DNA of 64,000 nt from Arenimonas soli (GTDB lineage: Bacteria > Pseudomonadota > Gammaproteobacteria > Xanthomonadales > Xanthomonadaceae), in contig NZ_BMKC01000001.1 of assembly GCF_014643775.1 (NCBI RefSeq), positions 1,426,001-1,490,000 on the forward strand, read 5' to 3'. A program made the translations under genes and the position numbers. Positions 1 through 12,088 of this stretch are shown one piece after another (within the stretch, counting starts at the first letter, position 1; each line of letters starts with the position of its first letter). Below the pieces are notes generated by a model. The model saw nothing but the letters and a program-made list of their open reading frames with translations. It had not been told where the DNA came from and ran no database searches.

Positions 1-3000
1 GCGGGATGCCGGCGACGTCGAGGATGCTGAACACCGGCGCCTCCGAGTCCGCGGTGAAGCGCACGCCCGCGGCGAGTTCGCCGTGGCCGAAGCTGCGCAC
101 GTGCACCCGGTCGGGCGTGAGTCCGGAGCTTTCGCCGCCGGCCACCAGGGTGCCGGCGAAGGTGCGCCCGCCGTCCAGCGCCAGCTGCCGCCCCAGGCGC
201 GCCAGGGCGATCTGCTCGCGGGTGCTGTACCAGGCCGGGCTGCCGCTGCCGCGCGCCTGCAGGTCGCGCGACAGGCCCAGCAGGCGTTCATCCTGGCCGG
301 CCGCGTCACGCCCGTGTTCGCGCAGCAGCGCAAGCACCAGGGCCTGGTCGCTGATGTCGCTGCCGTAGTCACCCAGCCAGCGCGGACGTTTGGAGGCCTT
401 GGCCAGGCCTTCGCGGATGGCCGCGTCGCCGCGGGCGGTGTCGCCCTGCAGCGACAGCGCCAGGCCCAGCTGCACCAGCGGCAGGCCGGTCAGCGATTTT
501 TCCCGCTGGTTGTCGTGCAGCGCGCGCAGCGTGCCCAACGGAGCGCGGTTGAGGCTGGCCAGCACCAGGCCGGCCTGGGCCTGGTAGGCAAAGCGCAGGT
601 GGTCGGACTGGTCGTAGGCGTAGAACGGCAGGCCACCCGACAGCAGGTCTTCGTTGAGCCGCTCCAGGGTCTTTTGCAGCATCGCCTCGGGCACCGCGAA
701 GCCGGCGTCGCGCGCGGCCAGCAGGAACTCGGCGATCGCCGGCGTCAGGATCGGCGACGTGTCGCTGCCACCCCACATCGAAAAGTGGCCGCTGTCGGCC
801 TGCAGCGCAGCCAGGCGGCTGATGCTGGTCTCGAGCCGGCGCCGGCGTTCGTCCTGGCCCAGGCCGGCCAGGTCGAGGCTGGCGGCCGTTTCCTGGTCGA
901 GCAGCAGCGCGGCGTGGCCACGGCTGAGCGTCTGCTCGGCGCAGCCGTAGGGGTAGTCGAGCAGGTCGCGAAGGGCCTGCGCGAACGGCACCGGCGGCTG
1001 CGCGGCCAGGGTGAGCCGCGCCGACACCGTGGCCGGCATCAGGCCCTCCGCCAGGCTGGCATCCAGGGCCAGCGTGGCCCCCGGCGCCACCGACTGCGCG
1101 CTCGAACGCGCCACCGAACCCCAGGCGGGCCGCACCGGCAGGTCGAACTCGCGGTTGACCGAATGGCCGCCGCCTTCGACCTGCAGTTTCAGCAGCCCCA
1201 GGCCAACGCCTTCGGTGGCCGTCAGCGGGAACGTCAGGGTTTCGCGGGCCCCCGGCGCCAGCGTCACCTTGCGGACGCCACCGGTGACCGCCAGGGGCCC
1301 GTCGGTGCCCAGGCGCAGGCTGAACTCACCGGCCTTGCCGGTGAAGTTCTGCAGGTCCACCGTGACCGTGCTTCGGTCGCCCGGCGCCAGCACGCGCGGC
1401 GCGCTGAGCTCGGCCAGCACCGGTGCCCGCAGCACGCTTTCCGTGCTTGCCTGGCCATAGCGCTCGGCGCCGAAGACCAGGGCCGAGACTCGCAGCGTGC
1501 CGTTGAAGTCCGGGACCGGCAGGGCCACCGTCGCCCGGCCCTGGGCATCGAGCTTCACCGGGCCGGCGAACAGGTCCACGGTCTTGACCCGCGCGGTCGG
1601 ACGCCGCGCCTGCGGCAGCGCCGCCAGCGCCATGTCGCCGCCGAAACGCAGGCGGGCCGATTCTCCGTCGAAACTTTCGATCACGCGGCCGTAAAGATCG
1701 TGGGCCTCGACGCCCAGCCGGCGCTGCGCGAAGAAGTGCGCGGCGGCATCGGGCACCGGGAAGCGGGTGATGTTGATGATGCCCAGGTCCACCGCCGAAA
1801 TCGTCGCCCAGGCGGTCTGACCGGCCAGCGCCGGGGCCGCCACCGTCACCGGCAGGTCGGCTTCGGGTTCGGCCAATGCCGGCGCCTCGATGCTGACGTC
1901 GATGGTCCGCTCGCCACGGTCCATGGGCACGTGCACCACGCCGACGGCCCGCGCCGGCGTCACCTTTTCCAGCGCCGAGCCGCCGCGCAGCACCAGCGCG
2001 GTGATGTAGACGTCGTGGCGCTCCCAGGCCTCGGTGACTTCGAGTTCATAGCTTGCGCCGGGCTTGGCCTCCAGCGGCTGCACGTGCAGCAGTTGGTCGG
2101 ATTCGACCAGCAGCAGGCCCAGGCCCGGCTGCGGCGGCGTCACCGTGACCACCAGCCGGTCACCGGCGCGGTAGTGGGTCTTGTCCAGCGCCAGCTTGAC
2201 CTTGTCCGGGCGGGCATCGAGGCCGCGGTTCTGGTTGTCCCAGCTCCAGCCGGCCACGAAGGGCAGGCGCGTCACCAGGCCGGTGGCCGGGTCGCGGACC
2301 TCGAGGCGGTACTCGCCCCACTCCACCGGGAAATCGATGCGGGTGCCGCCGTCGCCGCGGGCGGCCACGTCGCGGGTTTCCACGACTTCGTGCCGGGCGG
2401 TGAAATCGAAGGCCCAGCCGCTGTCGTCGCGACGCCAGTGGTAGTCGCGGTGCTCGCGCACCAGGCTTACTTCCAGCGCGCCTTCGGCCAGTTCGCCGGC
2501 GGCATTGCTGCGCAGCAGGTCGAAACCGGCATTGCCGTTCGCCGGCGCGCCGTCCTTGAGGTCGAACAGCGGCCGCACGCCCACCAGCACGGGTGCCGGC
2601 CACAGGTCGCGGATCAGGGTGCGGGTCACGGGCCGGCCGCCGCTTTCGTACACGCTGCCGGCCACCAGCACCGACACCGGGGCACCGGGCTGGGCGACTT
2701 CCTCGGGCAGGGCGATGTCCTGGGCCAGCTTGCCACCGGCATCGAGCTTAGCGTCGATGACGTCGCGCGGTTCGCGCGGCATCGCCAGGCCGGGATCGCC
2801 GAAGTGATGGTCGGGCAAGGAATCGACCGGGTGCAGCGCAGGCGACAGCGACAGCCGCGCCGTGAACCGGTTGCCGGCCGCGGGCGCGCCGTAGAGATAG
2901 GCCGCGTCGACGGCCAGGGCCAGGGGCTCTCCGGGCGCAAGCGTTTCCGGTGCATCCAGGTCGAGGCGCATGCGCTCGGGCAGGAATTCTTCGATGCGCA

Positions 3001-4420
3001 GGTTCATGCCCTGCACGACGTCCTTCGCACCCGGCGCGGTGCGGAACTCGACGCGCCAGCGGCCGGTCGGCACCTCCGGCGGCAGTGCCTGCTGCCACTC
3101 GTAATAGCCGCCCTCGCCCGGCACCAGCCGGGTTTCCAGGTACAGCTTGCCATCGGGCTGGCGCAGCGAAAGGAACAAGGGCTGCGGCTTGACCGCCTTG
3201 CCGTCGTGGTCGCGCATCAACGCGGAAACGCGCACGGTTTCGCCCGGGCGGTACAGGTCGCGCCCCGACCAGGCGAACACGTCGAACCAGGCCTGGGCGC
3301 GCCCGGCCACCGCGAATTCGGAAAGATCCAGCGCCGGCTGGTTGAAGGGCAGCACCGACACGTCGCTGCCGCTGCGGGCCACCAGGACGTGGCTGGCATC
3401 GAGGGCATAGGCCACGCGGGCATTGCCGGCGGCATTGGTCCGGGCGGCGACCACGACGCTGCCGTCGCGGCCCAGCACTTCCAGGTGCACGTCACCGGCT
3501 GGATCGCCGGACTTGAGCGAGGCCGCGTGCACGAACACTTCCTCGCCATAGGCGCGCAGGTGCAGGCCAAGGTCGCTGACGAAGAAGATCGCGGTTTCGT
3601 AGTCCTCGTCATAGGCACCGACGCGGCGCATAAGCGCGAAATACACGCCGGGTTCCTGCAGTTCGGGGATGTTCTGCACCGGCAGGTAGGCGACCCGCCG
3701 TTCGTTCTGCGCGCCGCCCAGCACGAAACGATTCAGGTAGACCGGCGCCGCCACCCGCGTGATCGCCACGCGGTCCTGCCAGGGGCTGTCGGACAGGTCC
3801 CAGCCGCCGCGCCGGCCACCGCGCTGGTAGCTGACGAAGAAGTTGGCGAGTTCGGACTCGCGCACGCGCAGGAATTCGACGTCGACCTCGGGCACGTTCA
3901 CCGACACCACCGGCAGGCCGCGGGTATCGCGCGCCGGCAGGACGTTGCCCTGCGAGGCAAAGCCCACCGCCGGCTCCACCGGCGCGGTGTCGAGCTCGCG
4001 CTCGACGTCGCTGCCCAGGGTGGTGCCGTCGGCGGCGGCCAGCGCGCCGCGCAGGCGCACGCGGTACTTGCGGCTGGCCTCGACGTAGGGGAAGCGCAGC
4101 ACCTTCGCGCTGTCGTCCAGCACCCAGCTGCCCTTCACCACTTCGCCGTCGGGACCGGTGACCGCGATGCGTTCATCGAAGGCCTGGCCGGCGGCAAGGG
4201 GCCGGGTGAAGCGCAGCTCGATGGCGGTGGCGCCGTCATGGCGTCCGTGGCCGGCGCCCTCGAGCGCGAATTCATCCGGTGCGGTGCGCGTATCCACCGG
4301 GGCGACGCCCTGGAGTTCAGGCACCTGGCCGGCATCGCGCTGGCAGGCGGAGGCCAGCAGCACGGCGGTGGCGACGAGGACGATCGCCGCGGCGCGGCGA
4401 AGCACGGATTGAACGGGCAT
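1..4420 (-). CDS. Alpha-2-macroglobulin family lipoprotein (YfhM-like), 3' end outside window
   Basis: Bacterial alpha-2-macroglobulins are periplasmic protease traps that bind an attacking protease through a reactive thioester. The frame is open for 1,473 codons from the ATG at 4420 to the left edge, so the protein is C-terminally cut by the window; the E. coli homologue has about 1,650 residues. It starts with a hydrophobic leader ending in Ala-Ser-Ala-Cys (Cys26), a plausible though not ideal lipobox. Long beta-rich stretches follow (the MG domains), then YGCAEQTLSR around residues 1158-1167. Cys-Ala-Glu-Gln (Cys1160) is the thioester motif, at the position expected for YfhM. The partner pbpC gene, often next to yfhM, would lie beyond the left edge if present. 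The HtrA-type genes upstream on the same strand also act in the envelope. Confidence 0.93.
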   Translation of the reverse strand, partial: MPVQSVLRRAAAIVLVATAVLLASACQRDAGQVPELQGVAPVDTRTAPDEFALEGAGHGRHDGATAIELRFTRPLAAGQAFDERIAVTGPDGEVVKGSWVLDDSAKVLRFPYVEASRKYRVRLRGALAAADGTTLGSDVERELDTAPVEPAVGFASQGNVLPARDTRGLPVVSVNVPEVDVEFLRVRESELANFFVSYQRGGRRGGWDLSDSPWQDRVAITRVAAPVYLNRFVLGGAQNERRVAYLPVQNIPELQEPGVYFALMRRVGAYDEDYETAIFFVSDLGLHLRAYGEEVFVHAASLKSGDPAGDVHLEVLGRDGSVVVAARTNAAGNARVAYALDASHVLVARSGSDVSVLPFNQPALDLSEFAVAGRAQAWFDVFAWSGRDLYRPGETVRVSALMRDHDGKAVKPQPLFLSLRQPDGKLYLETRLVPGEGGYYEWQQALPPEVPTGRWRVEFRTAPGAKDVVQGMNLRIEEFLPERMRLDLDAPETLAPGEPLALAVDAAYLYGAPAAGNRFTARLSLSPALHPVDSLPDHHFGDPGLAMPREPRDVIDAKLDAGGKLAQDIALPEEVAQPGAPVSVLVAGSVYESGGRPVTRTLIRDLWPAPVLVGVRPLFDLKDGAPANGNAGFDLLRSNAAGELAEGALEVSLVREHRDYHWRRDDSGWAFDFTARHEVVETRDVAARGDGGTRIDFPVEWGEYRLEVRDPATGLVTRLPFVAGWSWDNQNRGLDARPDKVKLALDKTHYRAGDRLVVTVTPPQPGLGLLLVESDQLLHVQPLEAKPGASYELEVTEAWERHDVYITALVLRGGSALEKVTPARAVGVVHVPMDRGERTIDVSIEAPALAEPEADLPVTVAAPALAGQTAWATISAVDLGIINITRFPVPDAAAHFFAQRRLGVEAHDLYGRVIESFDGESARLRFGGDMALAALPQARRPTARVKTVDLFAGPVKLDAQGRATVALPVPDFNGTLRVSALVFGAERYGQASTESVLRAPVLAELSAPRVLAPGDRSTVTVDLQNFTGKAGEFSLRLGTDGPLAVTGGVRKVTLAPGARETLTFPLTATEGVGLGLLKLQVEGGGHSVNREFDLPVRPAWGSVARSSAQSVAPGATLALDASLAEGLMPATVSARLTLAAQPPVPFAQALRDLLDYPYGCAEQTLSRGHAALLLDQETAASLDLAGLGQDERRRRLETSISRLAALQADSGHFSMWGGSDTSPILTPAIAEFLLAARDAGFAVPEAMLQKTLERLNEDLLSGGLPFYAYDQSDHLRFAYQAQAGLVLASLNRAPLGTLRALHDNQREKSLTGLPLVQLGLALSLQGDTARGDAAIREGLAKASKRPRWLGDYGSDISDQALVLALLREHGRDAAGQDERLLGLSRDLQARGSGSPAWYSTREQIALARLGRQLALDGGRTFAGTLVAGGESSGLTPDRVHVRSFGHGELAAGVRFTADSEAPVFSILDVAGIP

Positions 4421-4462
4421 GGCCTGGCTCCCCGGGGGACCCGGGCAGTATAGGCCGGCACG

Positions 4463-4482
4463 CGGGCGGGCACGCCCGCCCG
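4463..4482 (-). terminator. Hairpin after the pseudoprotease gene
   Basis: An 8-bp GC-only stem (CGGGCGGG / CCCGCCCG) with a 4-nt loop lies just past the stop codon at 4486 and before the alpha-2-macroglobulin start. It could end or attenuate the HtrA-pair transcript. There is no T tract on the minus strand, so it is not a canonical intrinsic terminator. Confidence 0.35.
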
Positions 4483-4485
4483 GGT

Positions 4486-5265
4486 CTATTCGCCGGCGAT
4501 CGGCAGGGTCGCGGCCTGGGCGGTCGCGGCGGCGACCTTCTCCACCGGGATCATGCGCAACACCATGTCGGCCATGTCCATGCCGATGCCGGTGTTGCGC
4601 GAGCGCATCAGCTGGGCGAGATCCACGTCCACGTAGCCCATGGGCACGCCTTCGTGCGAAAAGGCCAGGCCCGGCACGCCGTCCACCAGCAGGCGAAAGG
4701 TCGGCGTATGGGTTTCGCCCAGCACCAGGCCGGGGCGGAACACGGCGACGCCGCCGTATTCGTCCGAGGTGCGCAGCACGGAAAAGAAGGCCATGCCCGG
4801 CTCGGCCGGGGCGCCGCGCGAGAGGTCGACGAAGGGTAGCTTGCCCTGCGGGTCGCGCAGGCGCAGCCAGGCCAGGCCCAGGGCACTGTCACGCGTCACC
4901 AGGTCGGCCGGGCGCCATTCGTCGCTGCCGGCCAGGCGCACGCGGAAGTCGCTGGACTTGGCCACGGGCGCGCCCTGCGAGTCTTCCTGGAAGCTGGAGA
5001 AATCCAGGCTGATCGTGCGCTCTGGCACCAGCAGCAGGCCGTCGGCGCTGACCAGCACGGCCTGGGTGCGGTCCTCGACGCGCTGTTCGTTGCCGGAGTT
5101 GGTCACCGACATCACGAACTTCACCGTCACCACCGCATCGGCATGGCGTTCGCCGAGCAGGGTGAAAATCTTGCGGTAGTCATCGAATTCCCCGTCCGCG
5201 GTTGCGGCCAGGAGCGGCATCGGGCCCAGCAGCAGGGCCAGGACAAGCAGGCGGACAAGGGTCAT
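4486..5265 (-). CDS. HtrA-like pseudoprotease, exported
   Basis: A 259-residue protein with a signal peptide (residues 1-20, ending LLA). The mature part follows the layout of an HtrA trypsin-like domain without its active site. AVLVSADGLLLVPERTI (about 69-85) matches the HtrA strand that ends in the catalytic Asn-His, but no His is there. LVTRDSALGLAWLRL (122-136) matches the SDLAVL segment, with Gly130 where the catalytic Asp should be. No GNSGGP motif follows and there is no PDZ domain. The start overlaps the stop of the upstream four-PDZ protease gene by 4 bp, so the two are translationally coupled. I infer a non-catalytic partner or regulator of that protease. The fold assignment is by eye; the loss of the catalytic residues is seen directly. 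Confidence 0.6.
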   Translation of the reverse strand: MTLVRLLVLALLLGPMPLLAATADGEFDDYRKIFTLLGERHADAVVTVKFVMSVTNSGNEQRVEDRTQAVLVSADGLLLVPERTISLDFSSFQEDSQGAPVAKSSDFRVRLAGSDEWRPADLVTRDSALGLAWLRLRDPQGKLPFVDLSRGAPAEPGMAFFSVLRTSDEYGGVAVFRPGLVLGETHTPTFRLLVDGVPGLAFSHEGVPMGYVDVDLAQLMRSRNTGIGMDMADMVLRMIPVEKVAAATAQAATLPIAGE

Positions 5266-7331
5266 GGGGTCTCCGTGAGCCAGTAGCGTTCAAGGTAGAG
5301 GATGCGGGTTTCGGCGCCACGCAGCACCTGCACCGGGATGACCCGTCCGTTGCCGCTTTCGAGCGCGGCGTCCAGCGCCGTGCGCAGGCTGCCCAGGTCC
5401 TGCACCGGCTGCTCGCCCAGTCGCACGATGATGTCGCCGCGCTGCAGGTGGGCCAGCCCGGCCGGGCCGCCGGCTTCCACGCCGTCGACCATCACGCCCT
5501 GCTGGCTGGCCGGCAGGTCGCGGGCGGCGCGGTCGAAGAAGCCCAGCTCGCGGGTCTGCGCGCGCAGGCGGGTCAGGGCCAGCGTACGCAGCGAAGCGGT
5601 ATTGGCCGGCGCCGCGCGCAGCGAAACCTTCAGCGCCAGCGCCTGGCCACCGCGGGTGGCCTGCACGGTGACTTCCTGGCCCACCGCCAGGTCGCGCACG
5701 CGCTGGTGGAAAGGCAGGTCCGAGGTCTCGTTGGCGGCGCGCAGCGACACGCCGTCGATGGCCGTGAGCAGGTCGCCGATCTTCGCGCCCGCTTCGCCCA
5801 GCGGGCTGCCCGGGTAAACTCGGGTGATGCGGAAACCCGGGCCGGGCAGGCCGAGTTCGCGCGCCAGCGAACTGGTGATCGGCTGCACTTCGACGCCCGA
5901 CCAGGCCTTGTCCAGCTCCGGCAGCGGCACCCGCACCTGGTCGCCATGCTTGGGCACCAGCAGCGCGATGCGGCGCTCCGGACCCCGGCGGTATTCAAGC
6001 ACCAGCGGCCGGCCTTCCGGCGGCGGCTCGCCGGCCACGGCCTCCAGCGCCGCCAGGTCGGGCACCGGCTTGCCGTCGACCTTGACCAGCAGGTCGCCGG
6101 CTTCCAGCGCCGGCCGCGCGATCGCCGCCGGGCCACCGGGACGCAGGCCGGTGACCAGCAGGCCACGTTCGCCCTCGAGGTTGCGGCGACGGCCCATGGC
6201 CGCGGTCAGTTCGGCCAGCGACGCCCCGAACGGCGCGAAGGCGCGCTCTTCACCGCGATCCTCGGGCTGGGCCCGGGTGGTGAGCCTGAGTTCGCGGCGC
6301 GTGCCCTTCTGGGCGATGCCCAGCCGGACATCGGCACCGATGGGCAGTTCGGCGATGCGACGCTGCAGGGCCGGCACGTCCACCGGCTGCAGCGCGTTCA
6401 CGGCCACCCCGTCCACCGACACGATGCGGTCCCCCGCGCGCAGCCCGGCCTTTTCCGCCGCCGAACCCCGCTCGACCGAATTGACCAGCACGCCCTCTTC
6501 TTCGCCGGTGCCCTTGAGCGAGCGCAGGCGGAAGCCCAGGTGCGAGCGCTTGATCTCGCCGCGCTCGACCAGGGCACGCACGATGTCGCCGGCGTCCGGG
6601 CCGGGGATCGCGAACGCGAGGTCGCCGCCGAAGATCATGCCGCGCGTATTGACGCCGACGATGCGTCCCGAAAGGTCCACCAGCGGACCGCCGGAGTTGC
6701 CCGGGGCGATGGCGGCATCGTGCTGGATCCAGGCGTAGTAGCGGCCGGTGGGCTCATCGGCGCCGAGGCGGTCTTCGTAGTCGGCCTCGTCGTCGAACAG
6801 CGACACCAGCAGGCGGCGCGGGTTGTTCACCACGCCGGCGCTCATCGAATTCGAAAGCCCCCAGGGCGCGCCCATGGCCAGCACCGTGTCGCCGGGCGCC
6901 AGGTCCAGGGTGTCGGCGAACCGGGCGTAGGCGAAGGTTTCCGGCGCCGGCGGCTGCACCTGCAGCACGGCCAGGTCCGACAGCGTGTCGGTGCCCACCA
7001 GGCGCGCGGGCAGTTCCCGGCCGTCGGCGAAGACGACCCGGAAGCTGCGGCCCTTCTGGGTGACATGGGCATTGGTGGCGACGTGGCCCTCGGGCGTGAC
7101 CACCGTGCCGCTGCCGGAAGAAACGGTCAGCACCGGTTCGCCCTGCTTGAAGTCCTCGCGCACCGTCAGGATGCTCACCACCACGGGCAGCACCTTGTCG
7201 CGGGCCGCGGCGATGGTGCGGCCGTCCGGCGCGATGACCGACGGGGACGGAACGGGATCGGCCGCAACCCCGTTCGGGGCAATGGCCAGGCAGGCGGCCA
7301 GCACGGCCGCGGCGGGACGAATCAGGATCAT
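5262..7331 (-). CDS. HtrA/Do-like serine protease with four PDZ domains
   Basis: Periplasmic S1C (HtrA/Deg) protease for protein quality control. After a signal peptide (about 1-23) comes the trypsin-like domain with all three catalytic residues: His89 in TNAHVT, Asp119 in LSDLAVL and Ser213 in APGNSGGP. Four PDZ-like segments follow, near residues 262-352, 375-460, 480-573 and 595-682, each with a recognisable G-D-x-I/L-V carboxylate-binding loop region. DegP has two PDZ domains and DegS one, so this architecture is unusual. I chose the ATG at 7331 because GGAG sits 6 nt before it; an in-frame ATG at 7343 would add four residues. The stop overlaps the start of the downstream pseudoprotease gene by 4 bp. 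gyrA lies upstream, separated by a hairpin. Confidence 0.88.
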   Translation of the reverse strand: MILIRPAAAVLAACLAIAPNGVAADPVPSPSVIAPDGRTIAAARDKVLPVVVSILTVREDFKQGEPVLTVSSGSGTVVTPEGHVATNAHVTQKGRSFRVVFADGRELPARLVGTDTLSDLAVLQVQPPAPETFAYARFADTLDLAPGDTVLAMGAPWGLSNSMSAGVVNNPRRLLVSLFDDEADYEDRLGADEPTGRYYAWIQHDAAIAPGNSGGPLVDLSGRIVGVNTRGMIFGGDLAFAIPGPDAGDIVRALVERGEIKRSHLGFRLRSLKGTGEEEGVLVNSVERGSAAEKAGLRAGDRIVSVDGVAVNALQPVDVPALQRRIAELPIGADVRLGIAQKGTRRELRLTTRAQPEDRGEERAFAPFGASLAELTAAMGRRRNLEGERGLLVTGLRPGGPAAIARPALEAGDLLVKVDGKPVPDLAALEAVAGEPPPEGRPLVLEYRRGPERRIALLVPKHGDQVRVPLPELDKAWSGVEVQPITSSLARELGLPGPGFRITRVYPGSPLGEAGAKIGDLLTAIDGVSLRAANETSDLPFHQRVRDLAVGQEVTVQATRGGQALALKVSLRAAPANTASLRTLALTRLRAQTRELGFFDRAARDLPASQQGVMVDGVEAGGPAGLAHLQRGDIIVRLGEQPVQDLGSLRTALDAALESGNGRVIPVQVLRGAETRILYLERYWLTETP

Positions 7332-7364
7332 CGGACGCTCCATGGGGTTCCGGGCTTAGGGTAC

Positions 7365-7392
7365 AGGTCGCGCGGAGAGTTCCGCGCGACCT
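7365..7392 (-). terminator. Strong hairpin between gyrA and the HtrA gene
   Basis: A perfect 12-bp inverted repeat (arm AGGTCGCGCGGA) with a 4-nt loop lies between the gyrA stop and the start of the HtrA-like protease. It probably ends or attenuates gyrA transcription. There is no poly-T tail on the minus strand. Confidence 0.5.
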
Positions 7393-7417
7393 CGTCCTTC
7401 ACGGGCCCCTGCCCGGC

Positions 7418-10054
<2,637 letters not shown>

Positions 10055-10102
10055 TCGTGATTCCGTTCCAGAGCCTGTGGGCAGGCGTTTCAGTAGCCCG
10101 GA

Positions 10103-10111
10103 ATCATACCA
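10103..10111 (-). promoter_or_regulatory. Candidate extended -10 promoter of gyrA
   Basis: On the minus strand the bases read TGGTATGAT, an extended -10 box (TG-N-TATGAT), 48 nt upstream of the gyrA ATG. No good -35 is visible, as often with extended -10 promoters. Assigned by pattern only. Confidence 0.4.
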
Positions 10112-10112
10112 G

Positions 10113-10137
10113 AAACCACCCCGTGGCGGGGCGGTTT
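10113..10137 (-). terminator. Hairpin downstream of mtnA
   Basis: An 11-bp stem around a 3-nt loop, with one G-U pair in minus-strand RNA. It is flanked by AAA on one side and TTT on the other and lies 20 nt past the mtnA stop codon. The A and T runs at the stem ends suit an intrinsic terminator for mtnA, though the T run is short. Confidence 0.45.
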
Positions 10138-10157
10138 AGACGGGCAAAAACAAGCAC

Positions 10158-11216
10158 TTAGACGCCGGCTTGGGCGCCGAAGAGGGCCGCCATGCGATTC
10201 GCGTCCGGCTGGTGCACCACGCCACGCTCGGTGACGATGGCGTCCACCAGTCCGGCAGGGGTGACGTCGAAGACCGGGTTCCAGGCCTGCACCCCCTCGG
10301 CGACCATGCGCACGCCGCCCACCGACAGCAGTTCGGCGGGGTCGCGCATCTCGATTTCGATGTCGTCGCCCGAGGCGGTGGCCATGTCCACGGTGGACGA
10401 CGGCGCCACCACCATCAGGCGGGCGCCGTGGTGGCGGGCGACGATCGCGTGCGAGTAGGTGCCGATCTTGTTGGCCACGTCGCCATTGGCGCAGATGCGG
10501 TCGGCGCCGACGATGACCCACTGCACCTGTCCGCCCTTGATCAGGTGCGCCACGGCGCCGTCGCCGACCAGGGTGGCGGGGATGCCGTCCTGCAGCAGTT
10601 CCCAGACGGTCAGGCGCGCGCCCTGCAGCCAGGGCCGGGTTTCGCTGGCGAAGACCCGGGCGATGCGGCCCTCGGCCACGCCGGCCCGGATGACGCCCAG
10701 CGCGGTGCCGAAGCCCGCCGTCGCCAGGGAGCCGGTATTGCAGTGGGTCAGCACGCCGCTGCCCGGTTCGATCAGCGCCGCGCCCAGGGCGCCCATGTGC
10801 CGGTTCGCGGCCAGGTCCTCGGCCTCGATGGCGCGGGCTTCGCATTCGAGCACCTCGCGCCAGTTTTCGCCGGCCACCCGCAGCGCCCGGCGCACGCGCG
10901 CCAGCGCCCACATCAGATTCACCGCCGTGGGCCGGGCGGCCTGCAGCCGGTCCAGCGCCGGGGCCAGCTTCGACAGCGCGTCGGCGCCGTCGCCGGCCTC
11001 GATGCCGCGGCCGGCCAGCACCGCGCCCCAGGCTGCGGAAATCCCGATCGCGGGCGCGCCTCGCACCACCAGGTCGCGGATGGCGGCAGCCACCGCGTCG
11101 CTGTCGCCGCAGGCCACGTCTTCGACCACGAACGGCAGCTTGCGCTGGTCGAGCAACGCCAGGTGGTCACCCATCCAGCGGATCGGGCGGATGCGGTCGT
11201 AGCGGTCGAAATCCAT
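10158..11216 (-). CDS. mtnA: S-methyl-5-thioribose-1-phosphate isomerase
   Basis: Methionine salvage enzyme of the eIF2B-alpha-like isomerase family. It converts 5-methylthioribose-1-phosphate to 5-methylthioribulose-1-phosphate. Signature parts are visible: RGAPAIG (52-58), the catalytic Cys159 in [11 protein letters not shown], and Asp239 in [18 protein letters not shown]; these match Cys160 and Asp240 of the B. subtilis enzyme. The frame runs further upstream to 11297, but the sequence [14 protein letters not shown] from the ATG at 11216 looks like the true N terminus and gives 352 residues, the usual size. No other mtn gene adjoins. The omega-amidase/aminotransferase pair near 30 kb may serve the last step of the same pathway. 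Confidence 0.95.
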   Translation of the reverse strand: MDFDRYDRIRPIRWMGDHLALLDQRKLPFVVEDVACGDSDAVAAAIRDLVVRGAPAIGISAAWGAVLAGRGIEAGDGADALSKLAPALDRLQAARPTAVNLMWALARVRRALRVAGENWREVLECEARAIEAEDLAANRHMGALGAALIEPGSGVLTHCNTGSLATAGFGTALGVIRAGVAEGRIARVFASETRPWLQGARLTVWELLQDGIPATLVGDGAVAHLIKGGQVQWVIVGADRICANGDVANKIGTYSHAIVARHHGARLMVVAPSSTVDMATASGDDIEIEMRDPAELLSVGGVRMVAEGVQAWNPVFDVTPAGLVDAIVTERGVVHQPDANRMAALFGAQAGV

Positions 11217-11290
11217 GGCGGCAGCCGGTGCGGGTGTGAACGCGCAGTTTACCAAGCCCCGCCGGCCGGCCGGCGCGTTATCCTGCGGCC

Positions 11291-12088
11291 ATGGCAAGCC
11301 GTCCCAGCCGCCGGACCGCCGGCACCCCGCTCCCCGATTCGGGCATCGAGACCCTGCTCCATGGCGCCTGCGTGCGCGCCGGCGCCGGGGCCGCCATGCA
11401 GGTGGTGCTCGACCGCCTGCCGCTGCTGCGGCCGCTGCTGCCCTCGGGCCTTCGTTTCGTCGGCAGCCGCGAATCGGCGCAGGCGACCCAGCGCGCGGTG
11501 GTCGAGGAAATCTATCGCCGCTACCGGCTCAAGCCCGCCGCCTGGGAAGTCGAAGGCGTGCTGGCCGTGGCGCAGACGCAAGCCGTGCTCAGCCCGCTGG
11601 CCACGCGCGAAAGCCTGCGCGGCCTGCTGCGCGGCTGGCTGCCCGACGCGCTGAGTGCGCCGCTGATGCGCTACACGCCGCTAGAGCCGCTGGTCACCGC
11701 CACCGTGCACGCGGTCGCCGAAACCTGGGCGGCCGGGCGCTATGCCGACAGCGTCTGTCGCCTGCGCAAGGCCGGCGCCGACTGGCTGCCCAAACCCCTG
11801 GCCAGCGCCCTGAACATGGCGCCTTCCACGCTGAAGTCCTGGAGCGCCGAAGCGCTGTCGCTGGCCATGCCGCCCTTGAAGCTGGCGACCACCCTGGGCC
11901 GGCAGCTCACCGGCCTGGCCCTGCCGCGCACGGCCGTCAGCGCCGGGACCCGGAAGCCGGCCAGCAAGAAGGCGCCCGCCAAGAAGCGGGCGCCTTCGAA
12001 AACGCCGGCAAAACCTCAGAAGACGACGAAGTCGGCGCGGCAGCCGCGGTCAACCCAGACGCCGTCGCGACGGAAGCCCCAGGAATAG
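11291..12088 (+). CDS. Unknown protein with a histone-H1-like basic tail
   Basis: A 265-residue protein that I do not recognise. The first roughly 215 residues are Leu/Ala-rich and probably helical, with no signal peptide or obvious catalytic motif. From about residue 218 the chain becomes a low-complexity Lys/Ala/Pro/Ser/Arg tail ([16 protein letters not shown] and similar), as in bacterial histone-H1-like proteins, and could bind nucleic acid. The last 73 bp overlap, tail to tail, the end of the DUF3011 gene on the other strand, so part of the basic tail is antisense to that conserved domain. It is divergent from mtnA, with 74 bp between the starts. The core reads as a real gene, since the opposite strand offers nothing better. 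Confidence 0.65.
   Translation: MASRPSRRTAGTPLPDSGIETLLHGACVRAGAGAAMQVVLDRLPLLRPLLPSGLRFVGSRESAQATQRAVVEEIYRRYRLKPAAWEVEGVLAVAQTQAVLSPLATRESLRGLLRGWLPDALSAPLMRYTPLEPLVTATVHAVAETWAAGRYADSVCRLRKAGADWLPKPLASALNMAPSTLKSWSAEALSLAMPPLKLATTLGRQLTGLALPRTAVSAGTRKPASKKAPAKKRAPSKTPAKPQKTTKSARQPRSTQTPSRRKPQE

Noticed and set aside
83-4453. A 1,456-codon open frame on the plus strand
   Set aside because: It is antisense to the alpha-2-macroglobulin gene, has no domain logic and is rich in Arg, Gln, Gly and His, as expected from the complement of GC-rich codons. The minus-strand reading has a signal peptide and the thioester motif.
10158-11297. A longer N terminus for MtnA starting at 11297
   Set aside because: The 27 extra residues do not look like the family and would overlap the start of the divergent gene. 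The ATG at 11216 gives the usual length.
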